Program-made: the position numbers and the translations under genes | The notes under the pieces: model-generated | What the model saw: only the letters and a program-made list of their open reading frames with translations | What the model was told of the DNA's origin: nothing | Database searches by the model: none | Part shown: positions 35,887 through 44,058 of the stretch, piece after piece | Layout: the number at the start of each line of letters is the position of its first letter | Position numbering within the stretch: position 1 is the first letter of the stretch | Assembly (NCBI GenBank): GCA_038114465.1 | Contig: JAYNQW010000002.1 | Coordinates: forward strand, 124,001-188,000 | Direction of reading: 5' to 3' | Length of the DNA: 64,000 nt | Source: CALINB01 sp938045325 | GTDB taxonomy: Bacteria > Pseudomonadota > Alphaproteobacteria > Rhodospirillales > CALINB01

Positions 35887-35920
35887 GGGCTATTTAAATA
35901 ATCACCAGCGTAAATAGCCC
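35887..35920. promoter_or_regulatory. Inverted repeat in the 377-base gap between divergent genes
   Basis: Perfect 10-bp arms GGGCTATTTA and TAAATAGCCC with a 14-base spacer. It lies upstream of the S8 protease (minus, start 35804) and 260 bases before the small Q-rich gene (plus, 36182). No T run follows on either strand, so it is more likely an operator or transcript hairpin than a terminator. The rest of 35805-36181 is AT-rich with no frame I can support. Confidence 0.35.
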
Positions 35921-36181
35921 AATAAGAATCTGACACTATGTCTATCAAATGCGGCAAATATTATATGAATATAATCCTAATTTAAGAAATTTCCTGTCGT
36001 CAGTGCAAAAAATAGCGCTCGTTCATAAATCGCAGAAACCAGAAATTATCCTTAAGTTGTAGAGGCCATTAACCCAGATTTTAAGAGTATGGTTAAAAAA
36101 AGGTTTCATTTCAGGAGACTGCGTGGTATTTTTGAACATTCGGCAGAATGCTGAATGATAAGTTGAGAAGGAGAACTCATC

Positions 36182-36460
36182 ATGGCAGTTGATCCGATTG
36201 GCACGGCCGATTCGGGCGCAACTGTTGTTACGTCTGCTGCCCTGGCCTTAAGTCAGCAAGCTCGGCAAGGTGTGAGCGAGCAAGTCGAGCAAATCGCTCA
36301 AAAATCCAAAGAGCCCGATCAAGATAATCAACAGACTAAAGCTGTTGAGCAAGGTCAAGAGTCTGGAAAGACTGAAGACCAATTGCAAAATAATGCAAAT
36401 GGTTCTGCAAGCAGTCAGACTGCGCCGGTTCGTGGTCAGACCATAAATATCGAGGGGTAG
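36182..36460 (+). CDS. Small Gln-rich hypothetical protein
   Basis: 92 residues, family not recognised. It has a strong Shine-Dalgarno (AAGGAG) nine bases before the ATG and a textbook terminator overlapping its stop, so it is a real expressed gene. The N-terminal third could form a helix (VVTSAALALSQQARQG); the rest is acidic, Gln/Asn/Ser-rich and probably disordered. Composition resembles the N-terminal half of the HExxH protein at 32120, but no shared domain is visible. No signal peptide. Confidence 0.75.
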   Translation: MAVDPIGTADSGATVVTSAALALSQQARQGVSEQVEQIAQKSKEPDQDNQQTKAVEQGQESGKTEDQLQNNANGSASSQTAPVRGQTINIEG

Positions 36461-36486
36461 CTCTCTACCCCTCCGTCTTTTTTTGT
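36452..36486 (+). terminator. Intrinsic terminator of the small Gln-rich gene
   Basis: Perfect 9-bp stem GAGGGGTAG / CTACCCCTC with a CTCT loop (36452-36473), followed by CGTC and a run of T. The TAG stop codon lies inside the left arm. Confidence 0.92.
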
Positions 36487-36505
36487 AACGTTGGAGTGAT
36501 TCCCA

Positions 36506-36550
36506 GCGCGGTTTTTTGCGTCCAAATTTTTACGGACAAAAAAACGCGCG
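36506..36550. terminator. Possible bidirectional hairpin between convergent genes
   Basis: Long imperfect hairpin (GCGCG, T6 and GTCC arms against GGAC, A7 and CGCGC) in the gap between the small Gln-rich gene and tctA, both of which end here. It could terminate the tctCBA transcript on the minus strand, but no T tail follows the stem cleanly. Confidence 0.3.
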
Positions 36551-36584
36551 CGGGTGTGAACCTAGTTTTATTGATAGATTTGGA

Positions 36585-38105
36585 TTAGTCGTCAACGCGG
36601 GTCGGCGCGCCTTCCGGATGGGATTCGGTTTCTTTCTTACCCTTCACCGAGAAAAAGAGTGCGATCGCAATACAAGCGATAAAGGCCAGGGACAACGGCC
36701 GGGTTAACATAAACCCAATTGGGTTTCCGTTGGAAACGACCAGGAGATCCCGCAAGCCCCCTTCAGCGATGGGACCGAGAATAATCCCCAGCAAGACACC
36801 GGCGGCTGAGAAATTATACTTGAACATAAAGTACCCCATGATACCGAACCCGATCATGATCCAGACATCGTAGATATTGCTGGTAGCGGTATAAGTGCCG
36901 ATTACACTGAAGATGAGAATCATCGGGCCGATGATGCCTCTGGGGAAGAGTGTGAGATAAGCCATTAAACGCGCTAAAACAATAGCAACGAAACCCATGA
37001 TCACATTGGCGAAGATGAAACCCCACATGATCGTGTAAATGACTGCCGGATTTTCTTCAAACAGACGCATGCCGGGTTGCAGCCCGTGAATAATCAACGC
37101 GCCGAGAATAACGGCGGCAGCGATACCACCGGGAATGCCAAGAACGAACATTGGAATGAGGGATGTCCCCGTTACACCGTTATTTGATGCTTCGGTTGCC
37201 GCGAGCCCCTTTAACTCACCCTTGCCAAATTCATCACCGGGCTTAGCGTTCCTGATTTCCCAGGCATAGGCGATCCACTGCGCGACCGATCCGCCGGCGG
37301 CGGGGATTATGCCAATGCCGAGGCCACAAACCCAGCCGCGGATCAGCGCCCATTTGCAGCGCATGATTTCCGCCGTTTTCGGCCAAATATTCCAGGACAG
37401 GGTTTTCACGCCGGAAATGTTCGATTTCGGGTTTCCTTGGCAGAGCTCCATGCCTTGGGCGAATGCGAATAGGCCAATGATCACCGGCATGATATCGAAG
37501 CCACCCTCGAGCGGCGTCATGCCGAAGGTAAACCTCGGATACGCGGAGTATTCATCCGTACCGACAACACTCAGAATTAATCCAAAGAAGCCGGCGATCA
37601 GCCCTTTTGCAACATGACCGAATGTCACGGAAGCGATAGCCGTGAGGCCGAGAATAGCGACGAGAAAATATTCAGCTGGGCCGAACCAAAGTGAAACCTT
37701 TGCCAATGGCGGCGCTAAGACCAGCAATACGACACCACTAATGATGCCGCCCATAACGGAAGCAAATGTGGATATGCGGATCGCTTCGATAGCCTTGCCG
37801 CGCTTTGTGAGTTCGAACCCCTCAATAGAAGATGCTGCAGATGCTGACGTGCCCGGCGTGCGCAGCAAAATGGCTGAGAACGACCCGCCGAAAATGCCGG
37901 CGGCATAAGTCGAAACCATCAGCAATAGGGCCGTGATTGGTGGAAATTTAAAGGAAATCGGGATCATCAGCGCGATTGCCATGGGTGGGCTAAGACCCGG
38001 GATAGCGCCGATCACGATGCCGACAACAACACCCACCATGATGGCGAGAAAGTTATACCAGGTGAAAATGTCCCAAAAATAAGGAAGTGCTTGTTCGAGA
38101 TACAT
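36585..38105 (-). CDS. tctA: Tripartite tricarboxylate transporter large permease TctA
   Basis: 506-residue polytopic membrane protein of the TTT family with about 11-12 hydrophobic segments. Conserved GAIPGLSPPMAIALMIP near the N terminus and AAGGSVAQWIAYAWE and TEASNNGVTGTSLIP in the middle are hallmark loops. It forms the permease with TctB and is fed by the periplasmic TctC. It is the last gene of tctCBA, 12 bases after tctB. The substrate is a carboxylate by family, not identified here. Confidence 0.95.
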   Translation of the reverse strand: MYLEQALPYFWDIFTWYNFLAIMVGVVVGIVIGAIPGLSPPMAIALMIPISFKFPPITALLLMVSTYAAGIFGGSFSAILLRTPGTSASAASSIEGFELTKRGKAIEAIRISTFASVMGGIISGVVLLVLAPPLAKVSLWFGPAEYFLVAILGLTAIASVTFGHVAKGLIAGFFGLILSVVGTDEYSAYPRFTFGMTPLEGGFDIMPVIIGLFAFAQGMELCQGNPKSNISGVKTLSWNIWPKTAEIMRCKWALIRGWVCGLGIGIIPAAGGSVAQWIAYAWEIRNAKPGDEFGKGELKGLAATEASNNGVTGTSLIPMFVLGIPGGIAAAVILGALIIHGLQPGMRLFEENPAVIYTIMWGFIFANVIMGFVAIVLARLMAYLTLFPRGIIGPMILIFSVIGTYTATSNIYDVWIMIGFGIMGYFMFKYNFSAAGVLLGIILGPIAEGGLRDLLVVSNGNPIGFMLTRPLSLAFIACIAIALFFSVKGKKETESHPEGAPTRVDD

Positions 38106-38117
38106 CGCGCCCTCCCT

Positions 38118-38564
38118 CTAAAAGAACATGCCTTCAGGCATATCAGCCTGAAGGATTAAAATAAAAAACCCATAAAGCGCCGGTAACAGAATAACAGCGG
38201 TAATGGCGATAACTTTGATATCGCGAATGCCCGACATCCACGCCGCAATCACGAGAAACAGCAGTGTCGCAACGAAGTATCCGATCACAAACGAAATCGA
38301 CCAATAAATGATCACCAATAAAGCAATGTAATATTGTTTGTTTGAAGACCAGGAAAAATCGAAATTCATTAGCCGTTTCATTTCCGGCTCTTTACTCAAA
38401 ATCGCTTTTGCAATCATGACTATGGCCATCAGTATGATGCTGACAGCGGCAAAATTGGAAAATTTCTGACCACCCGCGGGAAAATCCCAGGAATACCAGA
38501 CAATCCAACCGGCAATGCCGATGAAGACGATACCGGCGATTACATCACCCATGTAACGCTGCAT
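38118..38564 (-). CDS. tctB: Tripartite tricarboxylate transporter small permease TctB
   Basis: 148 residues with four predicted membrane helices (VIAGIVFIGIAGWIVWYSW; FAAVSIILMAIVMIAKAIL; ALLVIIYWSISFVIGYFVA; VIAITAVILLPALYGFFIL). Size, topology and position between tctC and tctA identify it as the small TTT membrane subunit, a family with poor sequence conservation. It starts 133 bases after the tctC stop, beyond a terminator-like hairpin that may set subunit stoichiometry. Confidence 0.88.
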   Translation of the reverse strand: MQRYMGDVIAGIVFIGIAGWIVWYSWDFPAGGQKFSNFAAVSIILMAIVMIAKAILSKEPEMKRLMNFDFSWSSNKQYYIALLVIIYWSISFVIGYFVATLLFLVIAAWMSGIRDIKVIAITAVILLPALYGFFILILQADMPEGMFF

Positions 38565-38643
38565 GAAAGAAAAGCCCCCTGTCGGTCCCTGTTGAGTCCC
38601 TAAAACCTTAATATCTGACGGCTACAATAACAATCATTGAGGC

Positions 38644-38677
38644 AAAAAAAAAAGGGGCCGGAAAATATCCCGGCCCC
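38644..38677 (-). terminator. Strong intrinsic terminator between tctC and tctB
   Basis: On the minus strand, stem GGGGCCGG / CCGGCCCC (38654-38661 / 38670-38677) is followed by ten T residues (38644-38653). It lies 20 bases after the tctC stop, so tctC is probably expressed well above tctBA, as is common for binding-protein operons. Confidence 0.9.
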
Positions 38678-38697
38678 GTTCTTACACAATCAACAGT

Positions 38698-39696
38698 TTA
38701 ATTGCCTTCGACTTCCCAATATTTGACTTTGAGAACGTTATCGGAAGTCGCTTTGACTTTATCAGCCAGCTCTTTACCTTTGAGCGGCCACAAGCCGTTT
38801 CCGTTACGAAGCTCTTTCAAAGCATACAACGGGTTATCCATCGCCTTTTTAATGGCGTTGGCATAAACGTCGTATTTTGCTTGCGGCAGACCGCGGGCTA
38901 CCGCAAAAATACGGCCGGCAAAGGAAATGTTTTTCACGCCGGTCGCTTCGAAGAACGTCGGAACCGTCGGCAAGAAAGGCGAGCGTTTGTCGTCAAGCAC
39001 GGCAATCGCCTTGATTTTGCTTTCGAGCATGTACGGAATGTAATAGCCAACATTACCGGCCACGGCATCGGTATGTTTACCGATGACTTCACGCAACTTC
39101 TTGGCGTCACCATTCGCGTAAACCTTGCGGACCTTGAAGCCTTTGATGAATTTTTCAGCAAAAGCAATGCCTTGGTGGTCGTCCGAGCCTACCGCCGTCG
39201 TGCTCATAACGATTTTATTCGGGTTCTTTTTCGCATAAGCAATGAAGCTTTTCAGATCATGAAAACGTTCGTCGCCTTCGCGGATCGCCCAAATGCACGG
39301 ATCCAAGGAATGGCCGGAAACGAAATTGAAGTTTTCGATTTTTTCTGTCCGTTTATTCCGCGGGTCATGCATCTTGAAGATATGCGGAACGTTCACATAC
39401 GCCAGCATGTGGTCGTCTTTTTTCGCATCCCACTTATAAACCTGCGCCCAGGACACCCAACCGCCGGCACCGCCGACGTTGATGACTTTGACCGGAACGC
39501 CGAGCTCTTTCGACAGGTACGGGGCAAACAAACGCGCGCTGCGGTCCGTGCCGCCGCCCGGTTTAAACGGAACTTGAAGCTTAACAGGCTTACTCGGAAA
39601 CTTCGCAGAAGCCGGGGTTGCCGTAAAACCGGCAAGGGCGACAGCCGCGGAAACAACCGAGACAAATGCAAAGGAAGCTAATTTCCCTGCTTTCAT
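38698..39696 (-). CDS. tctC: TctC/Bug-family periplasmic binding protein
   Basis: 332 residues, Sec signal peptide (LASFAFVSVVSAAVALAGF, cleavage after ASA near residue 31). The mature start FPSKPVKLQVPFKPGGGTD is the canonical Bug-family first strand and loop. NVGGAGGWVSW forms the second ligand loop. The Shine-Dalgarno GGGAGGA precedes the ATG. It is the promoter-proximal gene of tctCBA. The ligand is probably a carboxylate; specificity cannot be read. Confidence 0.93.
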   Translation of the reverse strand: MKAGKLASFAFVSVVSAAVALAGFTATPASAKFPSKPVKLQVPFKPGGGTDRSARLFAPYLSKELGVPVKVINVGGAGGWVSWAQVYKWDAKKDDHMLAYVNVPHIFKMHDPRNKRTEKIENFNFVSGHSLDPCIWAIREGDERFHDLKSFIAYAKKNPNKIVMSTTAVGSDDHQGIAFAEKFIKGFKVRKVYANGDAKKLREVIGKHTDAVAGNVGYYIPYMLESKIKAIAVLDDKRSPFLPTVPTFFEATGVKNISFAGRIFAVARGLPQAKYDVYANAIKKAMDNPLYALKELRNGNGLWPLKGKELADKVKATSDNVLKVKYWEVEGN

Positions 39697-39936
39697 GAAT
39701 AAATCCTCCCTGGATTGAATAATTAAGAATCTTACGATACCAAAAATGGCATGACTTTGATTTCATCGGAGAAACGGCTGAATGTCAACGCCGGGTTCTC
39801 CACTGGTTCATCATGCGAACCAACATTTTGCGTATAATTTAATCCTATAATACTCAAGCTATCTTAACCTTGAGGGGCACCTTGCTTAGAAACCTTTCCG
39901 CATCAGCATAAGTTTGCTATCCCCTCAACCTCATGC

Positions 39937-40026
39937 GGAGGGGTGGCAGAGTGGTCGAATGCGGCGGTCTTGAAAACCGTTGTCCCTTTGCGGGGACCGG
40001 GGGTTCGAATCCCTTCCCCTCCGCCA
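39937..40026 (+). tRNA. tRNA-Ser (anticodon TGA), CCA encoded
   Basis: Acceptor stem GGAGGGG (39937-39943) pairs with CCCCTCC (40016-40022), then G and an encoded CCA. The anticodon loop TTGAAAA gives TGA, reading UCN serine codons. A long variable arm (TGTCCCTTTGCGGGGA region) is the class II hallmark of tRNA-Ser. The T loop GTTCGAATC is standard. It stands alone between tctC and the KdsB-like gene. Confidence 0.97.
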
Positions 40027-40145
40027 TTCTTTTTTTAAAAAACGACCCATTTTTTATTTAAAGTTTTGCCTGATGATGAGCTGGCAAAACTAGCGTCATT
40101 GGGTCCACTGTTCTGGTAGGTTAAATGATTATTGATTTCCGTTTG

Positions 40146-40907
40146 TCAGTCGTAAATGGCACGGCTGTCGTTCATCGATGATGGCACCCCTTCTGGAACA
40201 AAGAGTGCGTCTACCCGCAAGCCATAATCAAGAACACGTAACGCCTCAATATTCTCATTCAATTCCCGCTCTGACGGTGGCACGCGAACGATCCGGTCAA
40301 GCGCCGAACGCCGGTAAATATAAACCGGTATGTGCTGATAAATATCAGCGGCGCCCAGAACGGAAAGCCGCCGTGAAAAATTCGTAATCGTGCCGACTTT
40401 TGCTTCCGGCATGACGTAAACCTTGCGATCCTCGTTCCATACAACTGATATTTTAGGCAAATCGTCTTCTGTGCCCGTACCCAAGGGGGCAGCAAGTGTC
40501 GCCATGCCAACATCCGTTGACGACAACGGATACATGAGCGCGCGCAAGTATTTAGGATCGATTTCACAATAATGTTCGGGCATGTGAATGATTAAATCGT
40601 GATTACAAAATCGATCGAATTTCGTAACCGTTTGCGCAACCCGTGCTAGTCCTGAAGGCGGCTTATAATTATGTGTTCGCGGAATTTCCGAAAGGTCGGA
40701 AATTACAGAATATGCACCTGCATCTTGAACTGCTTCGGCAATAGCCTCATCGTGGCAGTCGACGATCGTGCAGCCGACATCTGCTTCTTTTGCACGGTGC
40801 CAGGCCGTGACAATCGAGGGGGCATTCTGGGCAGGATTGCTCCCCCGATTATCCGACTTAACGTCATCAAGCCGCGACGAAACTACAATGAGTGGATTGC
40901 GTTCCAT
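40146..40907 (-). CDS. Degenerate KdsB-like cytidylyltransferase homologue
   Basis: 253 residues. The C-terminal half clearly follows CMP-KDO synthetase: IPVYIYRRSALDRIVRVPPS, ELNENIEALRVLDYGLRVDA. The catalytic elements do not. The nucleotide loop IPARLxSxRLPGKPL appears as VSSRLDDVKSDNRGSN, and the metal-binding VQGDEPxI appears as IIHMPEHYCEIDP. So the CTP- and Mg-binding residues are missing or altered. It is probably not an active KdsB and may use another nucleotide-sugar substrate or be regulatory. It lies 23 bases after the M24 gene on the same strand. Confidence 0.7.
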   Translation of the reverse strand: MERNPLIVVSSRLDDVKSDNRGSNPAQNAPSIVTAWHRAKEADVGCTIVDCHDEAIAEAVQDAGAYSVISDLSEIPRTHNYKPPSGLARVAQTVTKFDRFCNHDLIIHMPEHYCEIDPKYLRALMYPLSSTDVGMATLAAPLGTGTEDDLPKISVVWNEDRKVYVMPEAKVGTITNFSRRLSVLGAADIYQHIPVYIYRRSALDRIVRVPPSERELNENIEALRVLDYGLRVDALFVPEGVPSSMNDSRAIYD

Positions 40908-40929
40908 CGACTTTTATTTTCCCGACAAG

Positions 40930-42276
40930 CTACTTATGTGTCGGATATCCAAGTAGAGAAGGATGATGGAAGTCACCGACCCGGTAATCACCGACGGCCT
41001 CTTCCATGTGTTCCATCTTAGTGAAAATGACTGGACCGTCTTTTGATACGAGAACATTCTCCTCTAAACGGCAGGTTTGCGGCAATCCGGGATGCCCCGC
41101 GAACGTCTCAATCGCGAAATACATGTTTTCCTTAATTTCCGCGGGATACTTGAGCGAATATGCACGGCTCATCCACATGCCCTCGTAAAGAGTAATGCCG
41201 ATGGAGTGTGCAAACTGCTGAAGGGTCACTGTCCCATAGGTATCGTCGTCGTATTCCGGAAACTTAGAGACCACATCTGCGGATGTCATGCCGGGACGCA
41301 AGTTTTCCATACCAGCGTACAGGGAGTCGTAAGTTTCCCGGTAAAGATCGATTTCCTGCTGAGTCATCTTGCCGGCACATTTCAAGGTGCGGACAAAGTC
41401 GACATAGTACCCACCCGGTCCGACGGCGTTGATATCGATGATGATCAAGTCGCCCTGCTGGATCAGTTTATCCGTAGCCCAGCGGCGGTAAGGACTCGTA
41501 TTACCGCCCGACGCCACGATGATGTCGTAAATAATCTCGCAGCCGCGATCCAACATAAACTCATGAACCTTGGCTTCAATTTGGCGTTCCGTGACACCCG
41601 GCTTGAGCCACTCGTGTTTGATGTGCCACATCGCGGCATCGCCGATTGCTGCCGACATTTTAATTTGTTCAATCTCATCAGGTGTCTTTACAACACGCGC
41701 ACGCGACATTGCGGGCCAACCGTTTACAACCCGAAGGCCAGCTTTTTCAAATGCGTGCAGAGCTGGGAAGTCGAGGTTATCGACACCGATTTTCTCTTTT
41801 TCGACACCGTGCTCTTTCAACACTTCCATGACGGACGCGACCATTTTATCGGCCATGTCACTCACCGCGCCTTCTGCCCACTGCCAAGTCATAGCCGGGC
41901 GAATACGATCTTTCATCCAAGGTAAATCGAGCATCGCATTGCGCATGTCTGAACCTGCCGTTTCAAACAGATACGGTTCACCATCACGCGGTAAGACCGC
42001 ATAGCGGATATTGATGTTGTATTTCCAGTTGCCTTGATAGGACCCGGTGAGATACCGGACGTTCGCCCCGGCGAAAACAATGATTGCACCAAGATCGTCG
42101 GCTTCCATCTCGGCGCGCGCACGTTCCAGACGCTCGCGGCGCATGCGCTCATGATCGACCCGATATTGCCAATCTGCTCCATAAGTACTGTAAAGCCGTC
42201 TGGGATTAGTGTGATGGGCCTCTTCGATGAAGCTGGTATCGAGTTCGTAACCATCGTAGTTACCGCTAAAAGGCAT
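40930..42276 (-). CDS. M24-family (pita-bread fold) metalloenzyme, Xaa-Pro peptidase-like
   Basis: 448 residues: creatinase-like N-terminal domain to about residue 190 and a C-terminal pita-bread domain. Metal ligands fit the pattern: Asp and Asp in IIDINAVGPGGYYVDFVRT (12 apart), His in LQQFAHSIGI, Glu in FAIETFAGHPG and Glu in CRLEENVLVS. The 12-residue Asp spacing and the acidic segment resemble non-peptidase M24 members such as the DMSP lyase DddP as much as aminopeptidase P. The specific activity is therefore open. It is transcribed with the KdsB-like gene. Confidence 0.82.
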   Translation of the reverse strand: MPFSGNYDGYELDTSFIEEAHHTNPRRLYSTYGADWQYRVDHERMRRERLERARAEMEADDLGAIIVFAGANVRYLTGSYQGNWKYNINIRYAVLPRDGEPYLFETAGSDMRNAMLDLPWMKDRIRPAMTWQWAEGAVSDMADKMVASVMEVLKEHGVEKEKIGVDNLDFPALHAFEKAGLRVVNGWPAMSRARVVKTPDEIEQIKMSAAIGDAAMWHIKHEWLKPGVTERQIEAKVHEFMLDRGCEIIYDIIVASGGNTSPYRRWATDKLIQQGDLIIIDINAVGPGGYYVDFVRTLKCAGKMTQQEIDLYRETYDSLYAGMENLRPGMTSADVVSKFPEYDDDTYGTVTLQQFAHSIGITLYEGMWMSRAYSLKYPAEIKENMYFAIETFAGHPGLPQTCRLEENVLVSKDGPVIFTKMEHMEEAVGDYRVGDFHHPSLLGYPTHK

Positions 42277-42889
42277 AGTTCGTGTGCTCCTCGTTATTAA
42301 AAAGTGATTTGATAATTTACTAACGCTGAAATGAGTGATCCAGGCGCGATCAAGCTTCGGTATGGCAACCGACCGTTTTGCCGTTAAATTTTCAGAGGTA
42401 TGGAACTCCCTTAAATAGATTATTATATTATAAGGTTATTATATAACGCATTCACAAAGCGGGGCTACAATAAGGCCGAGTTTGCGAAATATCAAAGCAT
42501 AACCAACAATTTCCGATACAGAACTGTTAAATTTATTCACAGGCAGGCTCGCTGATCACGTTTCTCCGCCATGGAGACACTACGGAAAATTTAAACTGGT
42601 GGATTTGGAGGCCGCCGGATCTATTAATTTCAAGCATTCAATTTTGCAGATGACCGCTGGCAGGTCATCAGTATGGGTCTTACCACGATTATTAGTGGGT
42701 TGAACTAGCCAACAATTTGAAGGGTTTCGGCAAGTTGAGCTGTTTGATCGGCGCTCAATTCGGCGTTTTTGTTGAACCAAAAATTAAGCCATTGTTCAAT
42801 TTCTGCAATAAAATTGAAAGCTGGGTGTTTTGAACTGAATTTTCCTTCTATTGTTTGGGAAATTGAACAATTCTTTTAGGGAGGAATAC
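42277..42889. other. 613-base intergenic region with a possible coding relic
   Basis: The left part (42300-42480) is AT-rich with promoter-like TATAAT-type tracts suited to the minus-strand M24 gene. On the minus strand, from about 42880 to a TAG at 42715-42717, one frame stays open without a start and reads as plausible helices (EIEQWLNFWFNKN, LSADQTAQLAETLQ). An adjacent frame continues open to 42580. This may be debris of a lost gene; chance is not excluded. Confidence 0.3.
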
Positions 42890-43681
42890 GTGGATCTCGG
42901 CATCAAAGGAAAACGTGCGCTCGTCATGGGTTCGAGCTACGGCATGGGTAACGGTATCGCCCGCGGTTTAGCGGCCGAAGGGGTCGATATCATTCTCACC
43001 GCCCGTCATCAGGACACGCTCGATAAAGAAGCAAAAGATATTGCCGATACATTTGGCGTGCGTGTTGAAGCTAAAGCGTGTGATCTCTCGAAAGACGGCG
43101 ATCTCGACGCCCTCCTCGATTTCGCCATGGATAAATTCGGCGGCATCGACATTCAATTCAACAACTGCGGCGGCCCGCCGAGATTATTACCGTCGGAAGC
43201 CGACCTCGATCTGTGGCGGCAATGGTTCGAAATTATTGTTCTCGCGTCCGTCAAGGCGACCGGTGTTGCACTTGAAGGCATGAAAGAACGCGGCTGGGGC
43301 CGTGTGTTAAGCATGACATCATCAAATATTTACGACGCATCGGTGTTCAACGTGCTTTCGAGTTCGCTGCGCATGGCCCTCGTGGGCTGGTCGAAAGCGC
43401 TTTGCAAAGAAGTTGCAAAAGACGGCATCACGGTAAACTGCCTGTCGCCGGGGCGAATTTATACCGAACGCGTTAAACTCGGCGATGATGTCCGCGCTAA
43501 ACACCTCGGCATCACATCCGAAGAAATGCGCGACCGTATGCGCAAACAATCGCCGATGGGCCGCGACGGCAAGGTCGAGGAAATGGCCAATCTCGCCGTC
43601 TGGCTCTGCAGCAATCAGGCCGGTTACGTCAACGGATCGGTCCTACGTGCCGACGGCGGGCGGATTGGAACAAATTTCTAG
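42890..43681 (+). CDS. Atypical SDR-family oxidoreductase (BKR-like)
   Basis: 263 residues from the GTG at 42890, chosen because AGGGAGGA lies at 42878-42885. The frame is open further upstream but lacks a ribosome site. The Rossmann motif is ALVMGSSYGMGNGIA and the NNAG equivalent is NNCGGP. The catalytic YxxxK is not conserved: the expected place reads NVLSSSLRMALVGW. This fits the atypical beta-ketoacyl-ACP reductase-like SDR subgroup lacking the full tetrad. The C terminus (SVLRADGG) is typical SDR. The substrate is unknown. Confidence 0.85.
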   Translation: MDLGIKGKRALVMGSSYGMGNGIARGLAAEGVDIILTARHQDTLDKEAKDIADTFGVRVEAKACDLSKDGDLDALLDFAMDKFGGIDIQFNNCGGPPRLLPSEADLDLWRQWFEIIVLASVKATGVALEGMKERGWGRVLSMTSSNIYDASVFNVLSSSLRMALVGWSKALCKEVAKDGITVNCLSPGRIYTERVKLGDDVRAKHLGITSEEMRDRMRKQSPMGRDGKVEEMANLAVWLCSNQAGYVNGSVLRADGGRIGTNF

Positions 43682-43754
43682 TAATTTCAGTTGATTTTAT
43701 CTCTACGAAAACTACTTTCGATTTACAGCACTTTATTTAGACGAGGAGCCCCCC

Positions 43755-44042
43755 ATGGCCAACGAAGGATACCATGAACCGATCAATGAAATTTCCGATG
43801 AGACGCGTGATATGCACCGCGCCATCACGTCTTTGATGGAAGAACTCGAAGCGGTCGATTGGTACAACCAACGGGTCGATGCGTGTAAAGATCAGGATTT
43901 AAAAGCGATCCTCGCCCATAACCGGGACGAAGAAAAAGAACACGCCGCCATGGTCCTCGAATGGATCCGCCGCAAAGATCCAACGTTCGACAAAGAACTA
44001 AAAGACTATCTGTTTACCGATAAAGAAATCGCCCATACATAA
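43755..44042 (+). CDS. Encapsulated-ferritin-like (EncFtn) protein, orphan
   Basis: 95 residues, closely matching the Rhodospirillum rubrum EncFtn core. The helix MEELEAVDWYNQRVDA contains Glu29, Glu30, Glu32, Trp36 and Tyr37. The helix AILAHNRDEEKEHAAM contains Glu59, Glu60, Glu62 and His63. Glu30, Glu60 and His63 fit the inter-subunit di-iron ferroxidase site. Known EncFtn proteins carry a C-terminal encapsulin-targeting peptide and sit beside an encapsulin shell gene. Here the protein ends at FTDKEIAHT and no shell gene is in the window. Shine-Dalgarno GAGGAG before the ATG. Confidence 0.88.
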   Translation: MANEGYHEPINEISDETRDMHRAITSLMEELEAVDWYNQRVDACKDQDLKAILAHNRDEEKEHAAMVLEWIRRKDPTFDKELKDYLFTDKEIAHT

Positions 44043-44058
44043 CGAAAAACATATATGT

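Noticed and set aside
36120..36181. Sigma-54 promoter before the small Gln-rich gene (GGCAGAATGC)
   Set aside because: GG and GC are only eight bases apart, not the twelve needed for -24/-12 elements.
41077..41925. 282-codon open frame antisense to the M24 gene
   Set aside because: It is a mirror of the strongly supported M24 coding frame, with no family resemblance and no ribosome site.
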